Assembly: GCA_905198575.1 (NCBI GenBank)
Contig: CAJKDC010000009.1
Coordinates: 1-47,547, forward strand
Direction of reading: 5' to 3'
Source of the DNA: an uncultured Bacteroides sp.
Lineage (GTDB): Bacteria; Bacteroidota; Bacteroidia; Bacteroidales; Bacteroidaceae
DNA: 47,547 bases
In this document: piece by piece, positions 8,684 to 17,556 of the stretch
How the letters are laid out: each line of letters starts with the position of its first letter
Position numbering within the stretch: the first letter of the stretch is position 1
Made by a program: the position numbers and the translations under genes
The notes under the pieces: model-generated
What the model saw: the letters and a program-made list of their open reading frames with translations, nothing else
Database searches by the model: none
Told to the model about the DNA's origin: nothing

Positions 8684-11600
8684 TTAGAAATTCAGATTCA
8701 AGCCTACGGTAAAGACTCTGGCCTGCGGATATACACCATAGTCGATACCCAGTGATGTACCACCGGAAGATATTTCGGGATCAAAGCCATGATATTGGGT
8801 GAAGGTAAGCAGGTTTTCGGCTGCCACGTATACCCGAAGTGAAGAGATAAAGGCCTTGCTGGTAATGCGCTGAGGCAATGTATAACCCAGCTGGATATTC
8901 TTCAGACGCAGGTAACTGCCATTGTATACGTACAGGTCGGACGACTGCCAGTTTACGTTATCACCCAGAGCGAAATGAGGAATGCGGTTTGAAGTACCTT
9001 CGCCTGTCCAGCGCTCCAGCATCCATGAAGGCAAGTTGCTGGCCGAAATATCGGTACGGCGGGTAGCATCGAAAATATCGTTACCGGCTGTTCCCTGCCA
9101 CATCATAGAAAAATCGAAGTTTTTCCAGGATGCGTTGAAGTTGAAACCAAATGTCCAGTCGGGCATTCCTTTACCAATATCTGTGCGGTCGTCTTCGGTG
9201 ATTACACCGTTTCCGTCTACATCCACAAACCGAACATCGCCCGGTACTGCGTTAGGCTGAATCAGTCCGCCTTCGGCATTGGTATAGGCATTGATTTCAT
9301 CGTAATTCTGGAAAATACCGGCTGTCTTGTATCCATAGAAGTATGGGAATGGCTTACCATTTTGTGCACGGCTGATGGTACCTGCCCCCTGGAAAGCATC
9401 GAGGTTGGCCCAACCAGAATCGTTACCGTACTCGATAAGTTTATTCTTCAGGTAAGTGGCATTACCGGCAACGCGGAAATTCCAGTCGGCTACGTTAAAC
9501 TTGTAGGCAATTTCCATTTCAAGACCGCTGTTTTCCATCTTACCCACGTTACCAATCGGTTTGGATTCGCCTACGTATGAAGGGATATTCATAGTCATAA
9601 GCATACCGTTAGTAGTTTTCTTGTAATAGTCGGCTGTAAAGGTAAGTGCATTGTTGAAGAAACCGAAGTCGAGACCCAAGTCGAGCTGTTCCGATTCTTC
9701 CCAGCGTAAGTCCGGATTGGCCAGTCCACTGGCTTTAACACCATTGATTACCGATTCCGAAGCTCCGAAAATGGCATTGTTTCCGGCAGATGTAAGTACG
9801 GTATAGCGGAAGTTACCGATATTTTCGTTACCGTTTTTACCCCAAGAAAGACGGACTTTAGTGGTTGTCAGCCAATCGGGACGGCGCTGCATAAACTTTT
9901 CGTTGGTGAGGTTCCATCCCAAAGAGAAGGAAGGGAACACCGCATAATGGTTGTTTGCTCCGAATCTGGATGAACCGTCGCGACGGACAGTAACCTGCAA
10001 CATGTATCTTTCGTCGTAATTATAGCTGGCACGTGCAAACAGAGAAGCAAGTGTAGATGTCTCTGTCGGGGCACCGGCTGCATCGCGGTCTCCGTTTTCG
10101 GCCAAGCCATTGCTGGCATCAATATAAGGACGGTCGTAGTTATTGATATTGTTTCGAGAACCCCACAGGTAAGAACCTGTAGTTTTCTTGGCCGACTGAC
10201 CCAAAATTACTGAAAAGCCGTGCTTGTCGATTGTTTTATCATACATCAACACGTTCTCCAGCTGCCAAACCAAACCATCATACTTAGAAGAAAAAGCTGT
10301 AGAATGGGTTGAGAAGCCTCCATTACGCAAGTAATACTCAGGCGTATAACCATCATCTCCCCAAAATGAAAGATCGGCACCGTATGAGGTTTTAAATTTC
10401 AGGTTATCCCAAATCTGGAGTTCGGCAGAGAAGTTTGCCACAAACTTATGACTCCATCCCACTGTACCGGGAAGAGAAAGATTGGCCAGCGGATTGGTCA
10501 TTTCTCCATACTCAGATCCCGGAATGCTGAAAAGTTTTCCATTATGCGGATCGTACATAGGCACATAACCTTCTGTATTGGCATATTTGTCAAGCTGTTC
10601 CTGTGCCGCATCGCCTTCATCGTAAGGAGTCAAGATAGGCGAAAGTGCCAGCGCCGAACCCAATGGAGAGCCCCAAGTAGAATTGGCATCGATAGAAGTG
10701 CTTTCTACACGGGCATACGACAGGTTAGAAGTAAATTTCAGGCTGTTGAGCCAGTTGCGGTTTTCTTTTTCATCGAACAAGGTATACTGTGTATTGCTTC
10801 GCAAAGTAAGTCTTTCGTAGTTTGAACGATTATAGTTTCCTCCTACAATACCATCCTGTGTATAATAACCGGCAGAAAACAGATAGCTGACTTTTTCGTT
10901 GGCTCCGCTGACACTCAGCTGATGATTCATCATTGGGGCATTATCATTAAAAACCAGGTCTTGCCAGTCTGTACCTGTGCCATAAGCATTCGGGTTGCTG
11001 TACTTCGGGTCCATACCGGCATTGGTATAACCCTCGTTTATCATCATAGCATATTGTGAGGCATTAAGCACATCGCGCTTTTTCCAGGCGTTCTGCCAGC
11101 CGTAAGAAAAGTCGTAGCTCACTTTTGTAGCACCAATCTTACCGGTCTTTGTGGTAACCAGAATTACACCGTTGGCTGCACGCGCACCGTATACTGCACC
11201 CGATGCCGCGTCTTTCAAGACTTCGATAGAAGCAATGTCATTCGGGTTTAGATAATCTAGACCGCCTTCGATAGGCATTCCGTCGACAATGTACAAGGGG
11301 TCGGAGTTATTGATAGTACCAATACCGCGGACACGTATCTGTGCAGCTGCACCGGGTTGGCCGGATGAAGAAGTTACAGTGACTCCAGCCGCAAGACCTT
11401 TTAATGCGTTGTCCATACGGGTAGGTGCGGTAGAAGCTAAATCATCGGATGAAACTTTGGCAATAGAAGCCGTAACGACACTCTTTTTCTGTACACCGTA
11501 ACCTACGACCACAACTTCATCGAGTGTTTCGGTATCTTCTTTCAGTACGATTTGTAAAGGAGTAGCATCTTGTACCGTCAGTGACTGGGTTACATAACCT

Positions 11601-11854
11601 ATATACGAAACCTCTATCACACTGCCGGCTGAAAGTCCTGTAAGTGTAAAGTTTCCGTCAATGTCGGTAATAGTACCATTGGTAGTTCCTTTTACCAGAA
11701 CACTGGCACCGATAACAAATTCTCCGGTTGCATCCTTCACATTTCCACTAACGGCAAGTTCCTGCGCATACAGGGAAGTAATGGAAAGATAAAACATACA
11801 TCCCAGAAGAATAACATAATGAATGGGATTTTTTAAATGCATGATTGCTTTCAT
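8684..11854 (-). CDS. SusC/RagA-family TonB-linked outer-membrane transporter
   Basis: This 1056-residue TonB-dependent outer-membrane transporter imports oligosaccharides together with its SusD partner. After a signal peptide (residues 1-30) comes a carboxypeptidase D regulatory-like domain (NVKDATGEFVIGASVLVKG, ~38-110). Next are the SusC signature DEVVVVGYGVQKK, the plug domain (TAPTRMDNALKGLAAGVTV, VRGIGTINNSDPLYIVDG) and the long beta-barrel. The barrel ends in the hydrophobic GLNLNF, typical of outer-membrane insertion. It is the first gene of the three-gene operon. The upstream gap is separated from the regulator gene by a terminator, so susC has its own, presumably regulated, promoter. 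Confidence 0.96.
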   Translation of the reverse strand: MKAIMHLKNPIHYVILLGCMFYLSITSLYAQELAVSGNVKDATGEFVIGASVLVKGTTNGTITDIDGNFTLTGLSAGSVIEVSYIGYVTQSLTVQDATPLQIVLKEDTETLDEVVVVGYGVQKKSVVTASIAKVSSDDLASTAPTRMDNALKGLAAGVTVTSSSGQPGAAAQIRVRGIGTINNSDPLYIVDGMPIEGGLDYLNPNDIASIEVLKDAASGAVYGARAANGVILVTTKTGKIGATKVSYDFSYGWQNAWKKRDVLNASQYAMMINEGYTNAGMDPKYSNPNAYGTGTDWQDLVFNDNAPMMNHQLSVSGANEKVSYLFSAGYYTQDGIVGGNYNRSNYERLTLRSNTQYTLFDEKENRNWLNSLKFTSNLSYARVESTSIDANSTWGSPLGSALALSPILTPYDEGDAAQEQLDKYANTEGYVPMYDPHNGKLFSIPGSEYGEMTNPLANLSLPGTVGWSHKFVANFSAELQIWDNLKFKTSYGADLSFWGDDGYTPEYYLRNGGFSTHSTAFSSKYDGLVWQLENVLMYDKTIDKHGFSVILGQSAKKTTGSYLWGSRNNINNYDRPYIDASNGLAENGDRDAAGAPTETSTLASLFARASYNYDERYMLQVTVRRDGSSRFGANNHYAVFPSFSLGWNLTNEKFMQRRPDWLTTTKVRLSWGKNGNENIGNFRYTVLTSAGNNAIFGASESVINGVKASGLANPDLRWEESEQLDLGLDFGFFNNALTFTADYYKKTTNGMLMTMNIPSYVGESKPIGNVGKMENSGLEMEIAYKFNVADWNFRVAGNATYLKNKLIEYGNDSGWANLDAFQGAGTISRAQNGKPFPYFYGYKTAGIFQNYDEINAYTNAEGGLIQPNAVPGDVRFVDVDGNGVITEDDRTDIGKGMPDWTFGFNFNASWKNFDFSMMWQGTAGNDIFDATRRTDISASNLPSWMLERWTGEGTSNRIPHFALGDNVNWQSSDLYVYNGSYLRLKNIQLGYTLPQRITSKAFISSLRVYVAAENLLTFTQYHGFDPEISSGGTSLGIDYGVYPQARVFTVGLNLNF

Positions 11855-11901
11855 ACGTACGTTTGTCTTTAAGTTAACAAATCAGTTATTTTTCTCGTCA
11901 G

Positions 11902-11909
11902 CAAAATTA
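11902..11909 (-). promoter_or_regulatory. Putative -7 element of the SusC operon
   Basis: Minus strand TAATTTTG fits TAnnTTTG, 47 bases before the susC start. No TTG sits at the proper distance upstream. A missing -33 box would fit activator-dependent expression by the SusR-like protein, but this is inference. Confidence 0.4.
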
Positions 11910-12035
11910 GGAGGTACAAACTGATTCTGTATGGGATGGTAAAGGGTACAGGTAAGCTTTAAAAACTTTAATACGCTGATATACAAGAATATAACATAAG
12001 AGAAAAGTAAACTTTATAAGACCTTTCGAAAAAGG

Positions 12036-12082
12036 AAAAGCCCTATTCATCCGGCATCTGAAACGGATGAACAGGGCTTTTT
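12036..12082 (-). terminator. Terminator of the SusR-like regulator gene
   Basis: An 18-nt inverted repeat with one mismatch (12036-12053 with 12064-12081) lies directly after the regulator stop codon. T-rich flanks occur on both strands. It insulates the regulator from susC. Confidence 0.85.
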
Positions 12083-12104
12083 ACGACTTTTTTCTATCGG
12101 TATT

Positions 12105-13823
12105 TTACTTTTGCATCTTACCCAATGAACGGACAACCTCCGCAAAGTTTTCTTTTGGAATGGCAGCCTTGTTGCGGGTACGCAACCGGTTGTTGTAGAC
12201 GGTTTGCGGCGAGCAGTGCAGGAAATCGGCAATCTTCACACTATCGTTGATACCCAGACGGACCAAGGCATAAATACGCAGTTCGGTATTAAGCAGCTCT
12301 CCTTCTTTCAAGACAATCTGTTCTTCGGGACGCAACAACGCATTGAAATCATCTACAAAATCAGGATATACATGCAAAAATAAAGCATCGAAGCTATGAT
12401 AGAATTCCTTTAGTTCGCTTTGAACAATGGTGGTCCCTGCAGTCATCTGCTTGACTTCATCGAACTGTCCGGCTTTCATTTTCCGGCTGACATTTTTACG
12501 GAATTCTTCAAGCTTGCTAATATAACTGGAGCAAATGGAAAATACATAGCCGATGTATTCTTCCTTGACATAATTAGACTCCAGAAGCTGGTTATTGGTT
12601 GAGGTAAGCTGCGCGTTTACACTCTGCAACTCGCTATTGACTTGTGCAAGCTGCTCATGGGCCGCAGAAAGTTGGTCTACATGCGTACTTAACTGCCTGT
12701 TGGCATCGGCCAATGCTGCTTTGGATTTTTTGATTTTCCGGAACTGGACAACAATAAAAACTAAAGCTATAATCAGGATGATAAACATGATGCCCAGCAA
12801 CCACAAATTGTTTCGCAAACGCATTTCCTGCAACTGATTACGCTCCAGATAGGCCTGATGCAGCTTCTCCATGATGGATGAAATACCAACCATACGGACA
12901 CGATTGGGATACAGCAAGGCTGCATTGAGACAATAATTGATATAGGTATAGCCCCGGTCAATATCTCCCCGGTCGTATAAAAAGGCAGACAATTCTTCGA
13001 GGGAAGCAATATCACGGTTACAGCACCGTACATCGGCAATGGCAGAATAAATCAAATAACGCACTTGCCCAGTCTTATCGCCCTTACTTTTATACATGCA
13101 AGCCAATGAATAGGCATTGATTGCATCCTGACGAGTAGTTAGCGGAGAAGCCTCGACAATATCCTGCAACTGTTTAAACAATGTACTGAAAGCTTCGGAA
13201 TCTGGAGAATTCACCAGAAAAGAAGACAGGTAGGAATAATAATTGGGATTTTCGGGAGAAAGCAACCGTTGCATTTCTTCCTTGAAACGCTGTTCGGAGG
13301 AATAGTAGGTATCAACCAAAGAAGACTGGTTCTCTGGACCGATATACTGCCCCAGGTGAGAATACAAATAGACCATACGGTCCCAGTATTCCAGTTTCAG
13401 ATTATCGGACAACACATTAACATCGATGTTTTTCAGTTCCTCAGCCGACTCTTTAAGCAACCCTGTAGCAGCCAGTAAAAAGGAAGTATTGAGCCTCCAT
13501 TCCTGTTCTTGTTCGGGTTTTAAAAGTTGCTTGGCAATCTGAATATTACGAGTAGCATAGCGCATGGCCGAGTCGGCTTTAAACACATAATACTCCTCAT
13601 AAAAAAGCTTATTGAGCCAAAACTCTTCTTCCAATGTACGGCAATGCTGAAAACGCTTGCGAAGTTGTTTTATCTTTTCCTGCTTTTGTGCGACAAGCCC
13701 CGGACTGGCTTCAATAAGTGAATCAAGATGTAACAAAAGCTGATTTTCTGTATATTGAGTATACGAAGCAAAGGCTGGCTGGTAAAAGGAAAGAAAAAGG
13801 AGTAAAAGTAAAATGACTTTCAT
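12105..13823 (-). CDS. SusR-like membrane-spanning regulator (DUF6377-type)
   Basis: This 572-residue inner-membrane regulator resembles the SusR/BT3091/BT3309 group that senses oligosaccharides in the periplasm and activates adjacent PULs. Residues 1-19 are a signal peptide. Residues 20-335 form a helical, TPR-like periplasmic sensor. A transmembrane helix lies at ~340-361 (GIMFIILIIALVFIVVQF). A coiled coil rich in Gln/Asn follows at ~363-420. A helix-turn-helix near the C-terminus lies at ~525-552 (DSVKIADFLHCSPQTVYNNR). It lies directly upstream of susC in the same orientation, which supports a role in controlling that operon. It is not a hybrid two-component system, since no kinase or REC domain is visible. 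Confidence 0.85.
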   Translation of the reverse strand: MKVILLLLLFLSFYQPAFASYTQYTENQLLLHLDSLIEASPGLVAQKQEKIKQLRKRFQHCRTLEEEFWLNKLFYEEYYVFKADSAMRYATRNIQIAKQLLKPEQEQEWRLNTSFLLAATGLLKESAEELKNIDVNVLSDNLKLEYWDRMVYLYSHLGQYIGPENQSSLVDTYYSSEQRFKEEMQRLLSPENPNYYSYLSSFLVNSPDSEAFSTLFKQLQDIVEASPLTTRQDAINAYSLACMYKSKGDKTGQVRYLIYSAIADVRCCNRDIASLEELSAFLYDRGDIDRGYTYINYCLNAALLYPNRVRMVGISSIMEKLHQAYLERNQLQEMRLRNNLWLLGIMFIILIIALVFIVVQFRKIKKSKAALADANRQLSTHVDQLSAAHEQLAQVNSELQSVNAQLTSTNNQLLESNYVKEEYIGYVFSICSSYISKLEEFRKNVSRKMKAGQFDEVKQMTAGTTIVQSELKEFYHSFDALFLHVYPDFVDDFNALLRPEEQIVLKEGELLNTELRIYALVRLGINDSVKIADFLHCSPQTVYNNRLRTRNKAAIPKENFAEVVRSLGKMQK

Positions 13824-13851
13824 TTTTATAATATTAGAATTAAGCTATATG

Positions 13852-13859
13852 CAAAAATA
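13852..13859 (-). promoter_or_regulatory. Putative -7 element of the SusR-like gene
   Basis: Minus strand TATTTTTG matches TAnnTTTG, 28 bases before the start codon. No convincing -33 element. Confidence 0.35.
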
Positions 13860-13896
13860 AAAAAAATCGCCCTTACTTGATAAGTCCGGACGATTT
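13856..13896 (-). terminator. Terminator of the TlpA-amidase operon
   Basis: A 9-bp stem with one mismatch (13864-13872 with 13888-13896) is followed on the minus strand by a long T-rich run. It lies 30 bases after the amidase stop codon. Confidence 0.7.
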
Positions 13897-13926
13897 TTAT
13901 AATTGTATTTTTGAGCTTAAGCCCGT

Positions 13927-14736
13927 TTATTTCTTCTTCACCCGCTGATAGTCTTTTACAATACCTTCGGCAATCCATTTGGCCAGTGCCTGACGGTTGG
14001 AAGGAATCACCAGACGTTTCTGGTCTTGCGCATTCTGTATGTTGCCCAGCTCCATGAAAACAGCTACAGGAGTGGTATTACGCAAAACAAACAAGTTACG
14101 GGCACTTACCGTACCGTCGAAGCCACGGTTAGGCTGGTGACGGTCGTACTTGGCAGCAAAGGTACGCTGCAACTGGCGGGCCATGGCCTTACCCTGCGTA
14201 CTGCCTTGCGCATGATAAAAATACACATCAGTCTGATTCCGGCGGGCACGGCTGTCTACATGAATGAATACAGCCCGTTTGTAAATCCCCTTCTCCTTGC
14301 GGTGAAGCTGATTAATCTTATTGCACCGCTGCTGCAGACGTGCAATCTGATTGAGTGGTATGGGACTTCCCATACAGGTCTCACGCTTACTGTTCTTCAG
14401 AATGGAGGTATTTCGGATTCCATCCTTGGCATCCTGAATGATGAAATGAACCTTGGCACCGCGCATCAGCAGCTCGCGGCCCAAACGTAATATAATGTCG
14501 TAGGCATACTCGTCTTCGTGCAGTTCTTTTCCCTGATAGCGCCCGATACATCCGGGGTCGGGACCACCATGTCCGCTCACCAGATAAAATGTAGCTCCTT
14601 TCAGAGAGGAAGAGGTTACTTTATAGGAAGCCTGCGACTTGCCAAAAAGAGGTTCATAGCCCGGACGACTTTTCGACTTCTGCGAAAAAACGGGCCATGC
14701 CAGAGCCCAGCATAAAATAATCAATAATATCCGCAT
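13927..14736 (-). CDS. Exported N-acetylmuramoyl-L-alanine amidase (Amidase_3)
   Basis: This 269-residue protein has a Sec signal (MRILLIILCWALAWPVFSQ) and an Amidase_3 zinc hydrolase domain that cleaves the MurNAc-L-Ala bond of peptidoglycan in the periplasm. Zinc-site motifs are SGHGGPDPGCIG (His56), LHEDEYAYD (glutamate near residue 75) and VFIHVDSRA (His). The catalytic glutamate is in VFMELGNIQN near the C-terminus, corresponding to the family's E-x-G-F-x-x-N. No LysM or other wall-binding domain is visible. It is the second gene of a two-gene operon, starting 9 nt after the TlpA-like gene stops. Confidence 0.88.
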   Translation of the reverse strand: MRILLIILCWALAWPVFSQKSKSRPGYEPLFGKSQASYKVTSSSLKGATFYLVSGHGGPDPGCIGRYQGKELHEDEYAYDIILRLGRELLMRGAKVHFIIQDAKDGIRNTSILKNSKRETCMGSPIPLNQIARLQQRCNKINQLHRKEKGIYKRAVFIHVDSRARRNQTDVYFYHAQGSTQGKAMARQLQRTFAAKYDRHQPNRGFDGTVSARNLFVLRNTTPVAVFMELGNIQNAQDQKRLVIPSNRQALAKWIAEGIVKDYQRVKKK

Positions 14737-14745
14737 GTGTAGAGA

Positions 14746-15285
14746 TTACTTAAGGAGTTCGTCTATCTTCTCACACAGCGCACTGAACTCTTCCTCATTA
14801 TACAGGCGGGTCATCATTACAATCTTACCGGTCTTATCAATAAGTACGTTACGGGTAATACCGGAATTTCGCTCGGCAAATTTGGCGAAAATATCGGCAC
14901 CCGGGTCAAGTCCCAACGGATAGGTTACCTTGGTCTGCTTTACAAAAGCTTCTACCTTCGACTTGGGTTCGTCACGGTCTATGCCATACAATGCAAACTT
15001 CTTGTTACTTTTATGCTTCTGCCAGATATCCTTTTCAATAAAAGGCATCTCTTTGCGACATACCCCACACCAGCTTGCTGTAAACTGAAGCATTACAACT
15101 TTTCCGCGGAGAGCAGACAATTTTACCTTGGAACCGTCGAGCAGGGTCATTTCAAAATCTGGGGCCATCTGCCCTACCTTTACTATATATCCGGCTTCAT
15201 CGGCCTGAACCGGCTGCTGGGCAGAAACTGCAGGGACAGTGAAAAGACATCCCAACAGCGCTGCAAACATCAATAGTTTCTTCAT
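14746..15285 (-). CDS. TlpA-like periplasmic thiol-disulfide oxidoreductase
   Basis: This 179-residue protein has a signal peptide (residues 1-22) and a thioredoxin-fold AhpC/TSA-Redoxin domain. The active site is WCGVC (Cys73 and Cys76) in LQFTASWCGVCRKEM. The segment VGQMAPDFEMTLLDGSKVKLS is the usual start of TlpA/ResA proteins. It likely reduces or oxidises disulfides of exported proteins, or acts as a thiol peroxidase; sequence alone does not decide. It is first in an operon with the amidase, 9 nt apart. Confidence 0.88.
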   Translation of the reverse strand: MKKLLMFAALLGCLFTVPAVSAQQPVQADEAGYIVKVGQMAPDFEMTLLDGSKVKLSALRGKVVMLQFTASWCGVCRKEMPFIEKDIWQKHKSNKKFALYGIDRDEPKSKVEAFVKQTKVTYPLGLDPGADIFAKFAERNSGITRNVLIDKTGKIVMMTRLYNEEEFSALCEKIDELLK

Positions 15286-15317
15286 ATAGCTCTATTTTAG
15301 GGTTTATATTTCTGCTT

Positions 15318-15325
15318 CAAAAATA
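15318..15325 (-). promoter_or_regulatory. Putative -7 element of the TlpA-amidase operon
   Basis: Minus strand TATTTTTG matches TAnnTTTG, 33 bases before the start codon. The -33 element is not evident. Confidence 0.38.
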
Positions 15326-15375
15326 CAACAATAAACTGAGAAATTCATAAAAAAACAGTGAAAGATACTGACATG

Positions 15376-15421
15376 AAAAAGCCGGCCTGCAAAATTCCGG
15401 TAAAACTTGCAGGTCGGCTTT
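15376..15421 (-). terminator. Terminator of the acyl-CoA carboxylase operon
   Basis: A 15-nt inverted repeat with a single mismatch (15378-15392 with 15407-15421) continues into TTTTT on the minus strand. It lies 37 bases after the carboxyltransferase stop codon. Confidence 0.87.
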
Positions 15422-15457
15422 CTGTTATTTAAATTGCCTTTTCGGCCTTATGACCAA

Positions 15458-16990
15458 TTACAAAGGCATGTTTCCGTGTTTCTTAGGCGGATTGCTCTGG
15501 CTCTTGTTCTGAGTCATTTCGAGTGCCTGAATCAGTTTGAAACGTGTATCGCGAGGCAGGATAATTTCGTCGATGTATCCCTGCTCTGCAGCACGGTATG
15601 GGTTAGAGAATTTCTCTTTGTATTCCTCGATAGCTTTCGCTTTTTCTTCGGGTGAGGCGTTGCGATAAAGGATGTTCACTGCTCCGTCAGCACCCATTAC
15701 GGCAATTTCGGCTGTAGGATATGCAAAGTTTACGTCAGAACCGATAGGTTTACTGTTCATTACGATGTATGCACCACCGTATGCCTTACGGGTAATAACG
15801 GTAACCTTAGGCACAGTAGCTTCAGCATATGCGTACACAATCTTAGCTCCGTGGCGGATGATTCCGTTGTGTTCCTGATCGCAACCCGGCAAGAAGCCCG
15901 GAACGTCTTCGAAGGTTACCAATGGAATATTGAAGCAGTCGCAGAAGCGTATGAAACGTGAAGCCTTGTCGGATGCATCGATGTCGAGTACACCTGCCAA
16001 ATAAGCCGGCTGGTTGGCAACGATACCTACAGAACGGCCACCCAGACGTGCGAAACCTACTACGATGTTCTTCGCAAAATGAGGCATTACCTCGAAGAAA
16101 TAATGGTTATCGACTACCGGTTCGATGATATTCTTGATATCGTACGGCATGTTCGGATCATCAGGAATAACGCTCATCAAAGATTCTTCCGAACGGCGGA
16201 TATCGTCTGTACATGGTGTCTGAGGAGCATCTTCCATGTTGTTTGAAGGAAGGAAGCTCAACAGTTCGCGGATGCTCATCAGTGTTTCTTCTTCGGTATC
16301 GCACAAGAAGTGAGTAACACCGCTCTTGCTGCTGTGTGTATAAGCACCACCCAGTTCTTCCTTGTCTACTTCTTCGTGTGTAACAGCTTTTACTACATCA
16401 GGACCGGTGATGAACATGTGGCTGTTTTCCTTTACCATGAAGATAAAGTCTGTCAATGCAGGCGAGTAGCAGGCACCTCCGGCACAAGGACCCAGAATAG
16501 CAGAAATCTGTGGAATTACACCTGAAGCAATGGTATTCTGGTAGAAGATTGATGCATATCCAGAGATACTGCCCACACCTTCCTGAATACGTGCACCACC
16601 CGAGTCGTTCAAAGCAATAACCGGAGCACCGTTCTTCAGTGCCAGCTGCTGTACTTTCACAATCTTCTGGGCACCTGTAGCACTCAGTGTACCGCCAAAT
16701 ACGGTGAAGTCGTATGCATATACATATACCAGACGACCGTCAATCTTACCGTAACCACATACGATACCATCGCCAGGGATGTGTTTTTTATCCATTCCGA
16801 AATCGGTACACTTGTGTGTCACCAACTTATCAATTTCGTTGAATGTACCTTTATCGAGCAACATATCGATACGTTCGCGGGCAGTCATGTGTCCGTTGGC
16901 ATGCTGTTTCTCGATGCGTTCAATGCCGCCTCCCATAGAAGCCTGCTTGTCAAGCTCCTGGAATTTTTTATATTGTTCTTCTGCTGTCAT
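15458..16990 (-). CDS. Acyl-CoA carboxylase carboxyltransferase subunit (propionyl-CoA carboxylase beta / methylmalonyl-CoA decarboxylase alpha)
   Basis: This 510-residue carboxyltransferase has two crotonase-like halves and moves CO2 between biotin and propionyl-CoA or methylmalonyl-CoA. Landmarks are the N-terminal GTFNEIDKLVTH and GDGIVCGYG. The N-half oxyanion-hole region is GGARIQEGVGSISGY with GPCAGGACYSP. The C-half has GFARLGGRSVGIVANQP and RKAYGGAYIVM. The family (PccB/MmdA type) fits the succinate-propionate pathway of Bacteroides, where it can run as a methylmalonyl-CoA decarboxylase-like step. No sodium-pump membrane subunit is in the operon. It starts 2 nt after the biotin carrier gene ends. 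Confidence 0.92.
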   Translation of the reverse strand: MTAEEQYKKFQELDKQASMGGGIERIEKQHANGHMTARERIDMLLDKGTFNEIDKLVTHKCTDFGMDKKHIPGDGIVCGYGKIDGRLVYVYAYDFTVFGGTLSATGAQKIVKVQQLALKNGAPVIALNDSGGARIQEGVGSISGYASIFYQNTIASGVIPQISAILGPCAGGACYSPALTDFIFMVKENSHMFITGPDVVKAVTHEEVDKEELGGAYTHSSKSGVTHFLCDTEEETLMSIRELLSFLPSNNMEDAPQTPCTDDIRRSEESLMSVIPDDPNMPYDIKNIIEPVVDNHYFFEVMPHFAKNIVVGFARLGGRSVGIVANQPAYLAGVLDIDASDKASRFIRFCDCFNIPLVTFEDVPGFLPGCDQEHNGIIRHGAKIVYAYAEATVPKVTVITRKAYGGAYIVMNSKPIGSDVNFAYPTAEIAVMGADGAVNILYRNASPEEKAKAIEEYKEKFSNPYRAAEQGYIDEIILPRDTRFKLIQALEMTQNKSQSNPPKKHGNMPL

Positions 16991-16992
16991 AA

Positions 16993-17508
16993 TTAGTCTT
17001 CGTTTATGATGTCGAGTGTCATGATAACCTGATTGCTGTTTACAGAATCGCCTTCCTTAACCAGAATTTCCTTCACTGTACACTCACTGTTTACTTTATA
17101 ATTGCTCTGCATCTTCATGGCTTCGATTACAACCACGATGTCGCCTGCCTGCAGACGGTCACCCACCTGAACCGGTATTTTCACAACTTTACCCGGCATC
17201 GGAGAAACAATCTTGTCCTGCTGTTTTTCTTCGGCTCCCTTACGCATGCGGAGGTATTTAGCCTGCGAGTCTACCACATCAATGTTGTATTGCTGGTAGT
17301 GAGCATTCACGGTATATTTCTTACCGCCTTCGTGACGGATAACTTCAGCATTGTACGACTTGCCATTGTGCAGAATAGAGCAACTTCCATTTTCGGCCAT
17401 CACTACGTCTACATCGTATGGAACACCGTCGATAGTGAGCTGAACTTTATTTCCTTCTTTGCTAACCAATGTAACATCGGCTACTCTGTTTCCAATATGT
17501 ATTTCCAT
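16993..17508 (-). CDS. Biotin carboxyl carrier protein subunit
   Basis: This 171-residue protein carries the biotin prosthetic group between the carboxylase and the carboxyltransferase. The C-terminal biotinyl-lipoyl domain (~98-168) contains the canonical biotinylation motif EAMKM, with Lys132 as acceptor, preceded by VSPMPGKVVKI. The N-terminal ~90 residues are a beta-rich region seen in acyl-CoA carboxylase carriers, ending in a basic linker (RMRKGAEEKQQDK). It is the middle gene of the three-gene operon, 48 nt after accC and 2 nt before the carboxyltransferase gene. Confidence 0.92.
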   Translation of the reverse strand: MEIHIGNRVADVTLVSKEGNKVQLTIDGVPYDVDVVMAENGSCSILHNGKSYNAEVIRHEGGKKYTVNAHYQQYNIDVVDSQAKYLRMRKGAEEKQQDKIVSPMPGKVVKIPVQVGDRLQAGDIVVVIEAMKMQSNYKVNSECTVKEILVKEGDSVNSNQVIMTLDIINED

Positions 17509-17556
17509 AATCCTTCTATTTTTGCTATTACTGTATTTAAACCGGATGCAGGAGCA

